Positions 1 to 7,858 of a stretch of 61,045 nt of DNA are shown in pieces. The stretch is taken from the NCBI GenBank assembly GCA_024282035.1, contig JAMWZR010000015.1, positions 1 through 61,045 on the forward strand, given 5' to 3'. The stretch is from Nitrosomonas sp. Its GTDB lineage: Bacteria > Pseudomonadota > Gammaproteobacteria > Burkholderiales > Nitrosomonadaceae. The notes under the pieces are model-generated. The model was given only the letters and a program-made list of their open reading frames with translations, did no database searches and was not told the DNA's origin. The translations under genes were made by a program, and so were the position numbers. How positions within the stretch are numbered: the first letter of the stretch is position 1; each line of letters starts with the position of its first letter.

Positions 1-1
1 T

Positions 2-115
2 GACGGACGTACCGCAGGAAAAGTCTGGCTGATTACCTCAAAGATCCCGATCCGAGTAAAAGATTGGGGTGACTATTTGAGTTTTATGCTAAAGGGTCTT
101 TCAGGAGCATCCTGA
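2..115 (+). CDS. C-terminal end of an unidentified protein (5' truncated by window edge)
   Basis: An open frame runs from the first bases of the window to TGA at 113-115 and encodes 37 residues, including KVWLITSKIPIRVKDWGDYL. The composition is protein-like, but the fragment is too short for me to assign a family. It ends about 110 bases before the convergent transpeptidase gene. No start can be seen, so this is a partial gene only. Confidence 0.5.
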   Translation, partial: DGRTAGKVWLITSKIPIRVKDWGDYLSFMLKGLSGAS

Positions 116-226
116 TTTGAACAACAGGCAAGTTGCAGCAAGGCTTAGATTGAATCAGGTTGACTTAATCCAGAGCTCAACTCGAATTAAGGACATAACA
201 ACTTGTATTTCAGACGATTAGTCCAA

Positions 227-1387
227 TCACCTGTTTGCCATGTCTTTGACTTCAACCGCCGTCAATTGTCCTTTCATGTCTCCATCCCAGGTGGCGTTAA
301 AAGGCAAGACGTTTTGCACACGGGTGGCCCGTCCCAGATACGACAGCAGACTGAGTTCAGGCTGCGTAATGGGCATGGCAATTGCACGTGGGGTTTTGGT
401 GGCTTCGGTTGCCAGTACCAAATTGAGATTACCCTTCGACTTTGCATTCAGCTTGGCTTTCGGGCTCGCAAGTGCTGTATTGATGGCTGTTTTCACCAGT
501 TTCTGGTGGTTCCGTTTATCATCTTCAAGCGTAGGATAGGCCTGTAAATACAGATGGCGATTGCGCCAACCCAGCAACCATGGCTGATTGACTACTCTAA
601 CCGGTGTCCCGACAGGCACGTCTTGATAGATACCAATGATGTCTTCGGGATACATGCGCAAACAACCATGACTGCCACGCAATCCAATACTGGGCGGTTT
701 GTCCGTGCCATGAATGGCATAGCTCGGCCAAGCCAGCTTCAATACATGGGTTCCCATCGGGTTGTCTGGTCCTGGAGGCACAACAGCCGGCAAGGGATCG
801 CCATTGGCCGCATGTTCCTTACGAATCGCGGGTGTCGGTATCCAGGATGGATTTTCTTTTTTTGCAGCCACTTTGGTCATACCTTCCGGTGTCTTCCATT
901 CCACCCGCCCTATTCCGACTGGATGAGTAATTACACGCTGCGGTTCACCGTTTTTTGTTTGGGGATAATAAAACAAACGCATGGCTGCAAGATTGATGAC
1001 GATCCCCTGGCGGGGCGCATCAGGCAGCACAAACTGCGTGGGAATGACAATCTGCGTGCCCTCACCGGGCAACCAGGGATCAACATTTGGGTTGGCGGCG
1101 ACAATTTCCTCATATCCCAGGTTAAAGCGACGGGCAATATCGGAAAGCGTGTCTTCCGAGCTGGCTTTGATGACTTGCAGCGCCCCAACGACTTCGTCAT
1201 GCGGCCCATTGATCGTAAATTCGTGCTTTGCCAGCGGTATGGGCAGAGATTGGGTATTTTTAACCGATGAATCGGCCGATCTGAACGAGAATGACTGGCA
1301 ACCGGATAACAGTAGTAGCATGATCACCACGATGATCAGACTAGGAAATTGAGACAATAAACTTGTTTGGAAACGATTCATCGGCAA
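227..1387 (-). CDS. L,D-transpeptidase, ErfK/YbiS/YcfS type, lipoprotein with LysM
   Basis: Periplasmic L,D-transpeptidase of the YkuD family, which acts on peptidoglycan stem peptides (3-3 cross-links or anchoring of a lipoprotein). A hydrophobic segment at residues 16-28 leads into a lipobox, LLSGC, with the lipidated Cys at 30. A LysM-like segment follows at about 72-116 (DTLSDIARRFNLGYEEIVAANP). The YkuD catalytic region has H226 (AIHGT) and SHGCLRM with C242 as the nucleophile. At 386 residues it is slightly longer than E. coli ErfK, with a C-terminal extension after about 275. Starts at residues 1 and 3 are both possible. It looks monocistronic. Family assignment is firm; the exact substrate is not known. 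Confidence 0.93.
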   Translation of the reverse strand: MPMNRFQTSLLSQFPSLIIVVIMLLLLSGCQSFSFRSADSSVKNTQSLPIPLAKHEFTINGPHDEVVGALQVIKASSEDTLSDIARRFNLGYEEIVAANPNVDPWLPGEGTQIVIPTQFVLPDAPRQGIVINLAAMRLFYYPQTKNGEPQRVITHPVGIGRVEWKTPEGMTKVAAKKENPSWIPTPAIRKEHAANGDPLPAVVPPGPDNPMGTHVLKLAWPSYAIHGTDKPPSIGLRGSHGCLRMYPEDIIGIYQDVPVGTPVRVVNQPWLLGWRNRHLYLQAYPTLEDDKRNHQKLVKTAINTALASPKAKLNAKSKGNLNLVLATEATKTPRAIAMPITQPELSLLSYLGRATRVQNVLPFNATWDGDMKGQLTAVEVKDMANR

Positions 1388-1657
1388 ATTTTATGAATAC
1401 AAACAAAAAAACAAATAAAAACTGCTTAAGCAAGAAACCTGATCAAAATCGTATTCAGGAAATCTCAATTGAATTTACTACTGCAAAAATGGGTTAGAAC
1501 AGTGAAATATTGGGTGTGGGTGGAAACAAAATATACGGAATGCAACCGGATGAGTCAATAAATCCCGTGCTTGCGAACACCATCCTATAAACAAAAAAAC
1601 AACAGCAGGCAAAAATTACTGACGCTGATGTTAATCAAATCGACTTAGGAGTACAGT
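1388..1657. other. AT-rich intergenic region between divergent genes
   Basis: This non-coding stretch separates the divergent transpeptidase and CBS genes and should contain both promoters, although I cannot pick a convincing -35/-10 pair. It holds two near-identical A-rich tracts (AAACAAAAAAACAA) near 1403 and 1592 and a short palindrome, GCTTAAGC, near 1423. Confidence 0.4.
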
Positions 1658-1681
1658 ATGAAAACCATGGTAAATCCATGA
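1658..1681 (+). CDS. Putative 7-residue leader peptide
   Basis: A tiny ORF (MKTMVNP) is preceded by a good Shine-Dalgarno AGGAG at 1647-1651, six bases before its ATG. Its stop overlaps the ATG of the next tiny ORF (ATGA at 1678-1681), suggesting translational coupling. No database family is recognisable. Ribosome-binding signal and overlap are visible; translation and function are inference. Confidence 0.3.
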   Translation: MKTMVNP

Positions 1682-1761
1682 AAGATAATCCGCAGATCCG
1701 GTCATACACGGGCTGCATGATTGAATTACCACAAAACGATAAGAAAGGAGAGAGAAAATGA
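1678..1761 (+). CDS. Putative 27-residue peptide coupled to the CBS gene
   Basis: A 27-codon ORF begins inside the stop of the preceding leader and ends TGA at 1759-1761, overlapping the ATG of the CBS-domain gene by an ATGA junction. It has no evident ribosome-binding site, so any translation would depend on coupling from the upstream leader. The product is polar with a single Cys. It may be a leader or simply chance open frame. Confidence 0.3.
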   Translation: MKDNPQIRSYTGCMIELPQNDKKGERK

Positions 1762-2207
1762 CAGTCGGGAGTCTATGCAATCGTCAAGTAATCGTCATTC
1801 AGCGTGAAGAAACGGTTTTGGGTGCTGCCAAACTAATGCGGCAGTATCACGTCGGTGCTGTCATCGTGGTGGAAAAACAGAACAATCGTCAAGTTCCTGT
1901 TGGCATTGTCACGGATCGCGATCTGGTGGTTGAAATTCTGGCCACTGAACTGGATGAAACTGTTATCACCGTGGGTGACATCATGGCATCGGAAATCTTT
2001 ACGGTTAACGAAAACATGCCAACGCATGAAGCGATAGAGTTCATGCGACGCAAAACGGTACGGCGCTTGCCAGTCGTTGACCATTCCGGGGAATTGATCG
2101 GCATACTGACACTAGATGATGCACTGGGAATACTGTCCCAAGAATTGCTTGATCTGGCTAAATTGGTCAGATATGAACAGAAAAAGGAAGAAAGGCATCG
2201 CCCCTAG
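1758..2207 (+). CDS. Tandem CBS-domain protein
   Basis: Small cytoplasmic protein made almost entirely of two CBS domains (about residues 7-60 and 73-124), followed by a charged helical tail. Each domain carries the usual end motif (GIVTDRDL at 49-56, GILTLDD at 115-121). Stand-alone CBS pairs usually bind adenine nucleotides and act as energy or redox sensors, but the ligand here cannot be read from sequence. The start is supported by AAGGAG at about 1745-1750. The gene overlaps an upstream 27-codon ORF by ATGA. No partner enzyme is adjacent, so the regulated target is unknown. Confidence 0.88.
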   Translation: MTVGSLCNRQVIVIQREETVLGAAKLMRQYHVGAVIVVEKQNNRQVPVGIVTDRDLVVEILATELDETVITVGDIMASEIFTVNENMPTHEAIEFMRRKTVRRLPVVDHSGELIGILTLDDALGILSQELLDLAKLVRYEQKKEERHRP

Positions 2208-2769
2208 CATCATTCTGAAAAGTAAAATGTTTGCTACGCATCGGCTTATTGAATCTGACGGGCTGGAAAAAAAATTCCAGTGCAATGAATATTGGTTGAT
2301 CTCAACCACGAGAAAAAACCCAGTGCCAGTGTAGCGATGTGGTATTGGGTGATGTGGTGATACGGCGATAGTTAACACATTGAATCACTATTCACCAATC
2401 ACCCGATAAATCATTGGTGTTGCCATGACAGGTAGACACTATTTACGTAAATTGGGCCACCTGTCATGGCATCATGAAGAAAAATTTGGCAGCGCATGGG
2501 CAACCTCGCGTTGCGTGATCGCGAAGATTTACCCGACGTACTGAACCTCACCCACAAGAGCAAAAAATACTTTTTCTAAAACCACCATTGATACGTTTGC
2601 GGCAGCGCTGAATAGTATCCATGCCAGTCCTACAAAGAAATTCTATTTTGTCTGAAAATTGCACCTTGAAATTGCAAAGTTTTCTGACTTGATTAATATT
2701 TTTTTTGTTATATCCTTGTCACAAATGATTGTTATTTTGTCTCTATCGCTTTTGCAAGGAGTCATTCAA
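2208..2769. other. Long intergenic region with possible decayed coding sequence
   Basis: No intact gene is seen in about 560 bases. Short fragments in different frames look protein-like: an ATG-led frame from 2425, another from 2496, and a third ending TGA at about 2652. This could be a frameshifted relic, but I recognise no family. A 13-base inverted repeat lies at 2421-2471. The last 20 bases hold the ribosome-binding site of the next gene. Confidence 0.35.
2421..2471. repeat. 13-base perfect inverted repeat with 25-base spacer
   Basis: The arm TGCCATGACAGGT (2421-2433) is repeated in inverse at 2459-2471. The spacer is too long, and a following T-run is absent, so it does not look like an intrinsic terminator. 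It could be a recombination or protein-binding site or part of a decayed mobile element. Confidence 0.55.
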
Positions 2770-3096
2770 ATGATGCAATCGAAATCTTCCGATGGTCGGT
2801 CAAACTCAAGTTTTTTCGGATCCAAACCGGTAAGTAGTCAGCCTGGTTTTCATGAAACAGGTCAACTGAGGCGCGCTAAACTGCACGCCGCCCATTTGAT
2901 CAGTACTATTGACAATCACTATTCCCTTTCGCCTTCACTGCGTCAGTTGCTTGAAATCAGTCTGATATTCAACACGACAGACTCAAAGGTTTTGTCTGCC
3001 TTAACGAAACGTACCCCGATGATCATCCACACTGAATTTTTCAGGATACACCCCACAGTGGAACGCCATTCCAAAGTACCGGAATTACACTCTTGA
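2770..3096 (+). CDS. Hypothetical small protein with LuxR-like HTH resemblance
   Basis: I place the start at 2770 because AAGGAG at 2756-2761 lies eight bases upstream; an upstream in-frame extension has no such site. The 108-residue product has a Ser-rich polar N-terminus (1-30) and a helical C-terminal half. The segment from LSPSLRQLLEISL through TPMIIHTEFFRI follows the spacing of a LuxR/GerE helix-turn-helix, but the usual conserved residues are weak. No signal peptide or membrane segment is present. Either a small DNA-binding protein or an uncharacterised lineage-specific protein is possible. Confidence 0.5.
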   Translation: MMQSKSSDGRSNSSFFGSKPVSSQPGFHETGQLRRAKLHAAHLISTIDNHYSLSPSLRQLLEISLIFNTTDSKVLSALTKRTPMIIHTEFFRIHPTVERHSKVPELHS

Positions 3097-3272
3097 GGCA
3101 AAACTTGAAGCACCGGATTTTACTGAATTAAAAATGAGTTTTTTCCTACTCAATATTTGAAACAGGTTCGGCTAATATGGAGCACTATAATTGATAAGAT
3201 TTGACTCCAAGCATTTGATTTCTCAAACTCGTCACATCAACTTTCATGGTATTGCCAAAGGAGTACTGCAAA

Positions 3273-3569
3273 ATGGAAAATAAAGTAAGTGAACTTACCG
3301 ATAAAATAAAAGAACCCAAATTGTCCAAACGTACTACCGCTATCCGGAGTCGGTCGGACAATCATGGCACCGAGACGTATGACCGCCAGCACATGATTGC
3401 AGTAGCGGCGTATTATCTTGCCGAGAAACGCGGTTTTAACGGCAACGCTGCCGATGCCATGAAGGACTGGCTTGAAGCCGAAATCGAGGTCAATAATGCG
3501 CTGAACGGCAACGGTAAAAAAAGAGTACGTAGCAACTCAGTTAAAAGCCTACTTGAACCGGTCAACTAG
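3273..3569 (+). CDS. DUF2934 domain protein
   Basis: The start is set at 3273 because AAGGAG at 3258-3263 sits nine bases upstream; the open frame extends nine codons further without such a site. The 98-residue product has a basic N-terminus and a DUF2934-type core at about 36-74 (HMIAVAAYYLAEKRGF, then DWLEAEIEV), the pattern of this short helical domain found in many proteobacteria. The role of DUF2934 is unknown. The neighbouring small gene at 2770 is in the same direction, 176 bases upstream, so cotranscription is possible but unproven. Confidence 0.75.
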   Translation: MENKVSELTDKIKEPKLSKRTTAIRSRSDNHGTETYDRQHMIAVAAYYLAEKRGFNGNAADAMKDWLEAEIEVNNALNGNGKKRVRSNSVKSLLEPVN

Positions 3570-3619
3570 ATTCATTCCTTCCGCAAATGGGTACTGCACG
3601 CCAGCAGTAGTGTGGCGTG

Positions 3620-4711
3620 TTACATACCGATTCTGACAGGCATTCTCTGTCTCCCAAACTGCCCTGAGAATGCCCCAAAACAACCCGGTATTAAGGCGTT
3701 GCAGTGCTTGCAGCATCCTTCCGTTGTCAAATCGTAGCTTTTGATTTCGTACCAGTCACGCTCAATAGCGATATTGCCGCAGGCATGGCAGAACGTCGTA
3801 TCCCCCTCACGATGATGAACATTTCCGGTGTAGGCGTATTGCAATCCACAATCGAGAGCAATCTTGCGCGCCTGAATCAAGGTTTCAAGTGGTGTTGACG
3901 GAATATCATCGAGCTTGTAATCCGGATGAAATGCTGTGAAATGTAATGGTACGTCAGTTCCCAGTTCATCCCGTATCCAACTGCACATCTTTTTCAATTC
4001 TTCGACCGAATCATTCAAGCCCGGTATCAAAAGTGTGGTAAGTTCCAGCCAAACCTCAGTTTCGTGTTTCAAATATTGCAGTGTCTCGAGTACTGGCTGA
4101 AGGTGCGATCCAGTTTGTTTCAGATAAAATGCTTCGGTGAAACCCTTGAGATCGACATTGGCTGCATCCATTACGGCAAAGAAATCCTTTCGTGCCTGCG
4201 CATTGATGTATCCAGCCGTTACTGCAACCGTTTTAATTCCTTTGGCATGACAGGCATCGGCAACATCGATCGCGTATTCAGCAAAAATAACCGGATCGTT
4301 GTAAGTAAACGCAACACTTCGGCAGTCATGTTGCACGGCACACTGCGCAATTGCCTCTGGACTTGCCTGATCCATCAATTTATCGAAGCTTCGCGATTTC
4401 GATATATCCCAGTTTTGACAAAACTTGCAAGCTAGATTGCAGCCTGCTGTGCCAAAAGACAGAACGCTGCTACCCGGATAGAAGTGATACAGCGGTTTCT
4501 TTTCGACAGGATCGATACAAAATCCTGAAGACCTCCCATAGGTGGTCAGTACCATCGAATCACCGGCACGCGCACGCACAAAACAGGCGCCTCGCTGCCC
4601 GTCATGTAATTTACAATCCCGGGGACAAAGATCACATTGAATTCTGCCATCTTGCAAAACATGCCAGTAACGCGCAGGAAACCGCTGGTCAGGTGTAATC
4701 GGCTCATCCAT
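3620..4711 (-). CDS. amrS: AmmeMemoRadiSam system radical SAM enzyme AmrS
   Basis: Radical SAM protein of the AmmeMemoRadiSam system, related to pyruvate formate-lyase activating enzymes; its substrate is unknown. The cluster-binding CxxxCxxC is C91, C95, C98 (CNLACKFC). An N-terminal Cys set (C26, C29, C33, C43) and a C-terminal zinc-ribbon-like pair (CHAC near 314, CKHC near 342) flank the TIM-barrel core. The start has AGGAG just upstream. It is the last of three genes in the order amrB-amrA-amrS with a nine-base gap to amrA, so a single operon is likely. The family is certain; the biochemical reaction is not established. Confidence 0.93.
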   Translation of the reverse strand: MDEPITPDQRFPARYWHVLQDGRIQCDLCPRDCKLHDGQRGACFVRARAGDSMVLTTYGRSSGFCIDPVEKKPLYHFYPGSSVLSFGTAGCNLACKFCQNWDISKSRSFDKLMDQASPEAIAQCAVQHDCRSVAFTYNDPVIFAEYAIDVADACHAKGIKTVAVTAGYINAQARKDFFAVMDAANVDLKGFTEAFYLKQTGSHLQPVLETLQYLKHETEVWLELTTLLIPGLNDSVEELKKMCSWIRDELGTDVPLHFTAFHPDYKLDDIPSTPLETLIQARKIALDCGLQYAYTGNVHHREGDTTFCHACGNIAIERDWYEIKSYDLTTEGCCKHCNALIPGCFGAFSGQFGRQRMPVRIGM

Positions 4712-4720
4712 ATCAATCTC

Positions 4721-5308
4721 CTAAGATTTAGTTTCGTGCCACGAGTTGACCGTATAACGAAATAACCGGATACCTGCCGCCCAGAAATCTCCTGGCAACT
4801 GCGCCTTGATTTTCAGGTTTTCCAGAAACTGCTGAGGATCGGGAATGCTGTCCCATACCTGCGGCAAGAATGTACTACGACAGTTCACATACTCAAAAAC
4901 GATACCGTCAATTCCTGGACGTATTTGCGCAATTGCATCTGCTTCATCTGTGAAATAGATACGATGAAGATCAGAAAGTACGGATACCTCGATTGCGACG
5001 GAATTGAATTCATGCTGGGTCAATGGAAAAAAACGGGAATCGTGTAGTGCAGCCGATACCGCATTTTTGCGAATATCTTCCAGCAAGGGTAAATAAGCTT
5101 GTAATGAACCGATGCAGCCTCGCAGTTGACCATGCTGCATCAATGTGACAAAAGAGGCCCCAGGCTGCAACAGCCAAAGTTGATCCGTCTCTGAATTAAT
5201 CGACTCATAGTGCACATGGATGGCCTGCGCAATCGCCGCACGCGCAATGCTCAATACGATATTGCCTTGCGCCATGGACTCAGGAAGCATATTTGACCTC
5301 GATTTCAA
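4721..5308 (-). CDS. amrA: AmmeMemoRadiSam system protein AmrA (AMMECR1 family)
   Basis: Cytoplasmic protein of the AMMECR1 family, 195 residues, close to the usual length. It has the diagnostic LRGCIGSL-type segment (QLRGCIGSLQAYLPL) and DSRFFPL followed by IEVSVLSDL. AMMECR1 proteins are conserved from archaea to humans, but no reaction is established. The ATG overlaps the stop of amrB by an ATGA junction, which points to translational coupling. The constant company of AmrB and AmrS suggests a three-protein pathway, possibly a modification or radical-based small-molecule reaction; that is inference. Confidence 0.93.
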   Translation of the reverse strand: MKSRSNMLPESMAQGNIVLSIARAAIAQAIHVHYESINSETDQLWLLQPGASFVTLMQHGQLRGCIGSLQAYLPLLEDIRKNAVSAALHDSRFFPLTQHEFNSVAIEVSVLSDLHRIYFTDEADAIAQIRPGIDGIVFEYVNCRSTFLPQVWDSIPDPQQFLENLKIKAQLPGDFWAAGIRLFRYTVNSWHETKS

Positions 5309-6087
5309 TGAAAAGCAATCGATGCATATCCGACCACTTGTGTCTGTTCGCCAGCCGTGTCACCTGAATTGCACGAATCCAGCAATTGTGGCGTTAAATG
5401 ATGCTTCCGGGCTGCCATGATCAATCCATCGATCGGCATACACCCACAAGCCCGATCACTATCCGCCAGAAGCTGGAGTTGCAAAATGGCTTGAATAGTC
5501 TGCTGATCAACCTGTTGCGCCACGCCATAAGGCAGATAGTGTGAAAGATCGGAACTGACCACGATCAATGTTTCATCTCCACCCCACGCATTTTCAAGAA
5601 TCTCGGCAACAGTCTCGATCGTCGTCTTACCAACAACCAAAGGTAACAAAACAAAACTTTTCAATACACATTGCAAGAATGGCAACTGTACTTCCAAAGC
5701 ATGCTCAAATTCATGGGCTGCCCTGGAAACAAGTAGTCCAGGCAAGTGATGATTGTTCTGGATCCATTCCACATCCAGCTTGATCTTACCCAGAGGTGAG
5801 ACAAAAACATCTACATCAGGCAATGCCACACCGCTGAATGCAAAGCGATGCGCCGGACCTAATAACACCACACGCCTGATGCGATTCGCAATTGAGTTCA
5901 GAGTGGCATAAGCTGCTGCAGCCACACTACCTGAATAAACATATCCGGCATGCGGAACGATCAATGCCTTGGGCAGGCAGGTCTGGTGTTCCACCCTTGC
6001 CAGCATAGCTTGCACGTCTTTTGCAAGCTGATCAGCTTCGGCGGAATAAAACAGGCCTGCTACAGCTGGTTCACGAAACGAGGTCAT
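5305..6087 (-). CDS. amrB: AmmeMemoRadiSam system protein AmrB (MEMO1 family)
   Basis: MEMO-family protein, 260 residues, with the fold of class III nonhaem iron dioxygenases. Typical blocks are visible: REPAVAGLFYS at the N-terminus, LIVPHAGYVYSG (metal-ligand-type His), LLGPAHR, EHALEVQLPFLQ, VVSSDLSHY and GYASIAFH at the end. Human MEMO1 binds metal; bacterial AmrB function is unknown. It is the first gene of the amrB-amrA-amrS operon and is transcribed away from the secreted protein at 6481. A short inverted repeat lies just before its start. Confidence 0.93.
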   Translation of the reverse strand: MTSFREPAVAGLFYSAEADQLAKDVQAMLARVEHQTCLPKALIVPHAGYVYSGSVAAAAYATLNSIANRIRRVVLLGPAHRFAFSGVALPDVDVFVSPLGKIKLDVEWIQNNHHLPGLLVSRAAHEFEHALEVQLPFLQCVLKSFVLLPLVVGKTTIETVAEILENAWGGDETLIVVSSDLSHYLPYGVAQQVDQQTIQAILQLQLLADSDRACGCMPIDGLIMAARKHHLTPQLLDSCNSGDTAGEQTQVVGYASIAFH

Positions 6088-6480
6088 ATCACATATCTAA
6101 GTTAGAATTTAGATATTCTATTAGAAAATAAAACAATGAAGATTGTTTCAATCCAGATCAATTTTAATTATTTGTCAATTTGAAAACCGATACTTTTTCG
6201 GCTGCATTCTTACAGGAAAGTGCAGTTATTTCATTGATTAAATTCCTGTATATCAGTATGACTGCAACCTGTAGCACACGATATTTCTTTACAATTATGT
6301 CTGAATATTGCACGATGCTTGAGCAGCAACGTGTCGATCAATTAATTTGCGACCCGTTTGTTACTAGCATCACCTTCCCATTCCGTCGATTTGATACTGA
6401 TCCCCTGACACTATTCATTCCAACACCACTGCATTGGTCGCATCCAGAACTATTCAATTGGCTTCAAGGAGGAATACCTA
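6088..6480. other. AT-rich divergent intergenic region
   Basis: This region separates the divergent amrB operon and the secreted protein gene. It contains an inverted repeat at 6093-6116 and the Shine-Dalgarno AAGGAGG (6466-6472) of the next gene. An open frame from a TTG at 6180 runs 105 codons into the next gene, but it lacks a ribosome-binding site and a recognisable product, so I do not call it. Confidence 0.4.
6093..6116. repeat. 8-base inverted repeat upstream of amrB
   Basis: ATATCTAA (6093-6100) and TTAGATAT (6109-6116) form an inverted repeat with an 8-base spacer, five bases before the amrB start. The location would suit an operator or a leader hairpin of the amr operon, but AT-rich chance symmetry is also possible. 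Confidence 0.3.
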
Positions 6481-7635
6481 ATGATGAAAATTTTTAGCAT
6501 GTTGCAGACACGCCCCAATAGCCGGGACTTTACGCGGTTTACACAATTCAGATTCATCCTGACTTTTGCATTCCTGATCATTTTTCTGACCACACCAGGC
6601 CTTTCGGTGCATGCATCCAGTAACGACGAAGCCGGAGCAGTAAAATGGCATCCCGGCCATTACTTCACATTGATGGGTGGGAAAAACAACCCGCAATATC
6701 TGTCTCAAGTTTATCGAGAACTGGAAAGTACGCCCGCATTACGAGGCGTGCAAATTCGCTATGAATGGATAGACCTGGAACCCAGTGAAGGAGTATATGA
6801 TTTTTCACAGATCGAACAACGATTAAGGGAGTTGTCTGAACGAAAAAAAAGATTGATCGTGTTATTGCAAATCAAGTCCTTCGATGCATCGACGCGATTC
6901 ATACCCGATTATCTGAAAGACAAAAAATACGAGGATGGCGCTTTTCCATTTAGCAGTTACGGTAAACAAAAGATCAGAGGCTATAACTTGAAACTTTGGA
7001 ATACTCAATTACAGAATCGGCTCGTAGCCCTGATCGCTGAATTGGGCAAACGATTCAATACGCATCCCTATTTTGAGGGTATCGGATTGACAGAAACCGC
7101 CATGGGCAATCCCATGATTGAATTATCCAAGAATCAGGAAAACAGTTTTTACTCCGGTATGTTGCTCATCAATCAGGAATTAAGAAAACATTTCCCGAAT
7201 ACCATGACCTATCAGTTCACGAATTACCCCAGGCCGATGCTAAAATCGTTTGTTAATCGTTTGCGGGAAATCGGAACGGGGCTGGGTGGTCCGGACACTT
7301 TCCCCGACGATCCCGGATTGACTGCCAATAAGGCAAATTCTCCCAAAGGCGTCTATCATCATTATCCTGAACTTTCAGGAATAGTCCCTTTGACACCTTC
7401 GGTCATGCAAGCAAATTATGCCAATACCCGTCATGATAATTCTGGCAAGGTACCCACAATAGAGGAATTATTGGCTTTTGCCCGGGATAATCTGAAAGCC
7501 AACTACATTTTCTGGACTCGGGCGCCAGGACATTTTCCCAAAGTGCTGCAAACACTGAGAAGCCTTCCAGCAGATAGTCCCGCTGGCGGATTAATCACCG
7601 TATGCCCAAGGGCTTACCATTCTTGTGTCGAATGA
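6481..7635 (+). CDS. Secreted TIM-barrel glycoside-hydrolase-like protein (copy 1)
   Basis: A 384-residue protein with an N-terminal signal (hydrophobic 23-38, likely cleavage after about 46). The mature part starts KWHPGHY and has the look of a clan A glycoside-hydrolase barrel: YEWIDLEPSEGVYDFS (95-109) resembles the beta-2 region of GH42/GH5-like enzymes, and FEGIGLTETAMG has E205 where an acid/base Glu might sit. A possible second acid is hard to place, so catalysis is uncertain. C375 and C382 close the chain (VCPRAYHSCVE). The start is fixed by AAGGAGG eight bases upstream. A same-length paralog lies at 35915-37069. Substrate unknown. Confidence 0.75.
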   Translation: MMKIFSMLQTRPNSRDFTRFTQFRFILTFAFLIIFLTTPGLSVHASSNDEAGAVKWHPGHYFTLMGGKNNPQYLSQVYRELESTPALRGVQIRYEWIDLEPSEGVYDFSQIEQRLRELSERKKRLIVLLQIKSFDASTRFIPDYLKDKKYEDGAFPFSSYGKQKIRGYNLKLWNTQLQNRLVALIAELGKRFNTHPYFEGIGLTETAMGNPMIELSKNQENSFYSGMLLINQELRKHFPNTMTYQFTNYPRPMLKSFVNRLREIGTGLGGPDTFPDDPGLTANKANSPKGVYHHYPELSGIVPLTPSVMQANYANTRHDNSGKVPTIEELLAFARDNLKANYIFWTRAPGHFPKVLQTLRSLPADSPAGGLITVCPRAYHSCVE

Positions 7636-7652
7636 AAAGCTGCTGCATCAAA

Positions 7653-7670
7653 TGATACGTGAGCGTATCA
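7653..7670 (+). terminator. Weak hairpin after the secreted protein gene
   Basis: TGATACG (7653-7659) and CGTATCA (7664-7670) form a 7-bp stem with a four-base loop, 18 bases after the stop. No T-run follows, so intrinsic termination is doubtful. Confidence 0.25.
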
Positions 7671-7858
7671 CCTTGAATGTCAGTAGACACACATTGCACG
7701 GTGAATTTGTTCTGAGCAAGTCAAACCGATTATCCGGATCGAGTTCCTGATGCCTTTTGCGTGCCGGATCGACCCGAATTTCCGTCGCCACAGAATTAAA
7801 GTCATTCGCTGTAGTAAAATGCGCTTCTTGAAAAAATGCATAAGACTGGACTGCAACC

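Noticed and set aside
728-1270. Long plus-strand frames opposite the transpeptidase gene
   Set aside because: They are antisense shadows of a clearly assigned gene.
6180-6497. 105-codon open frame from a TTG upstream of the secreted protein
   Set aside because: No ribosome-binding site, no recognisable domain, and it runs into the well-supported start at 6481.
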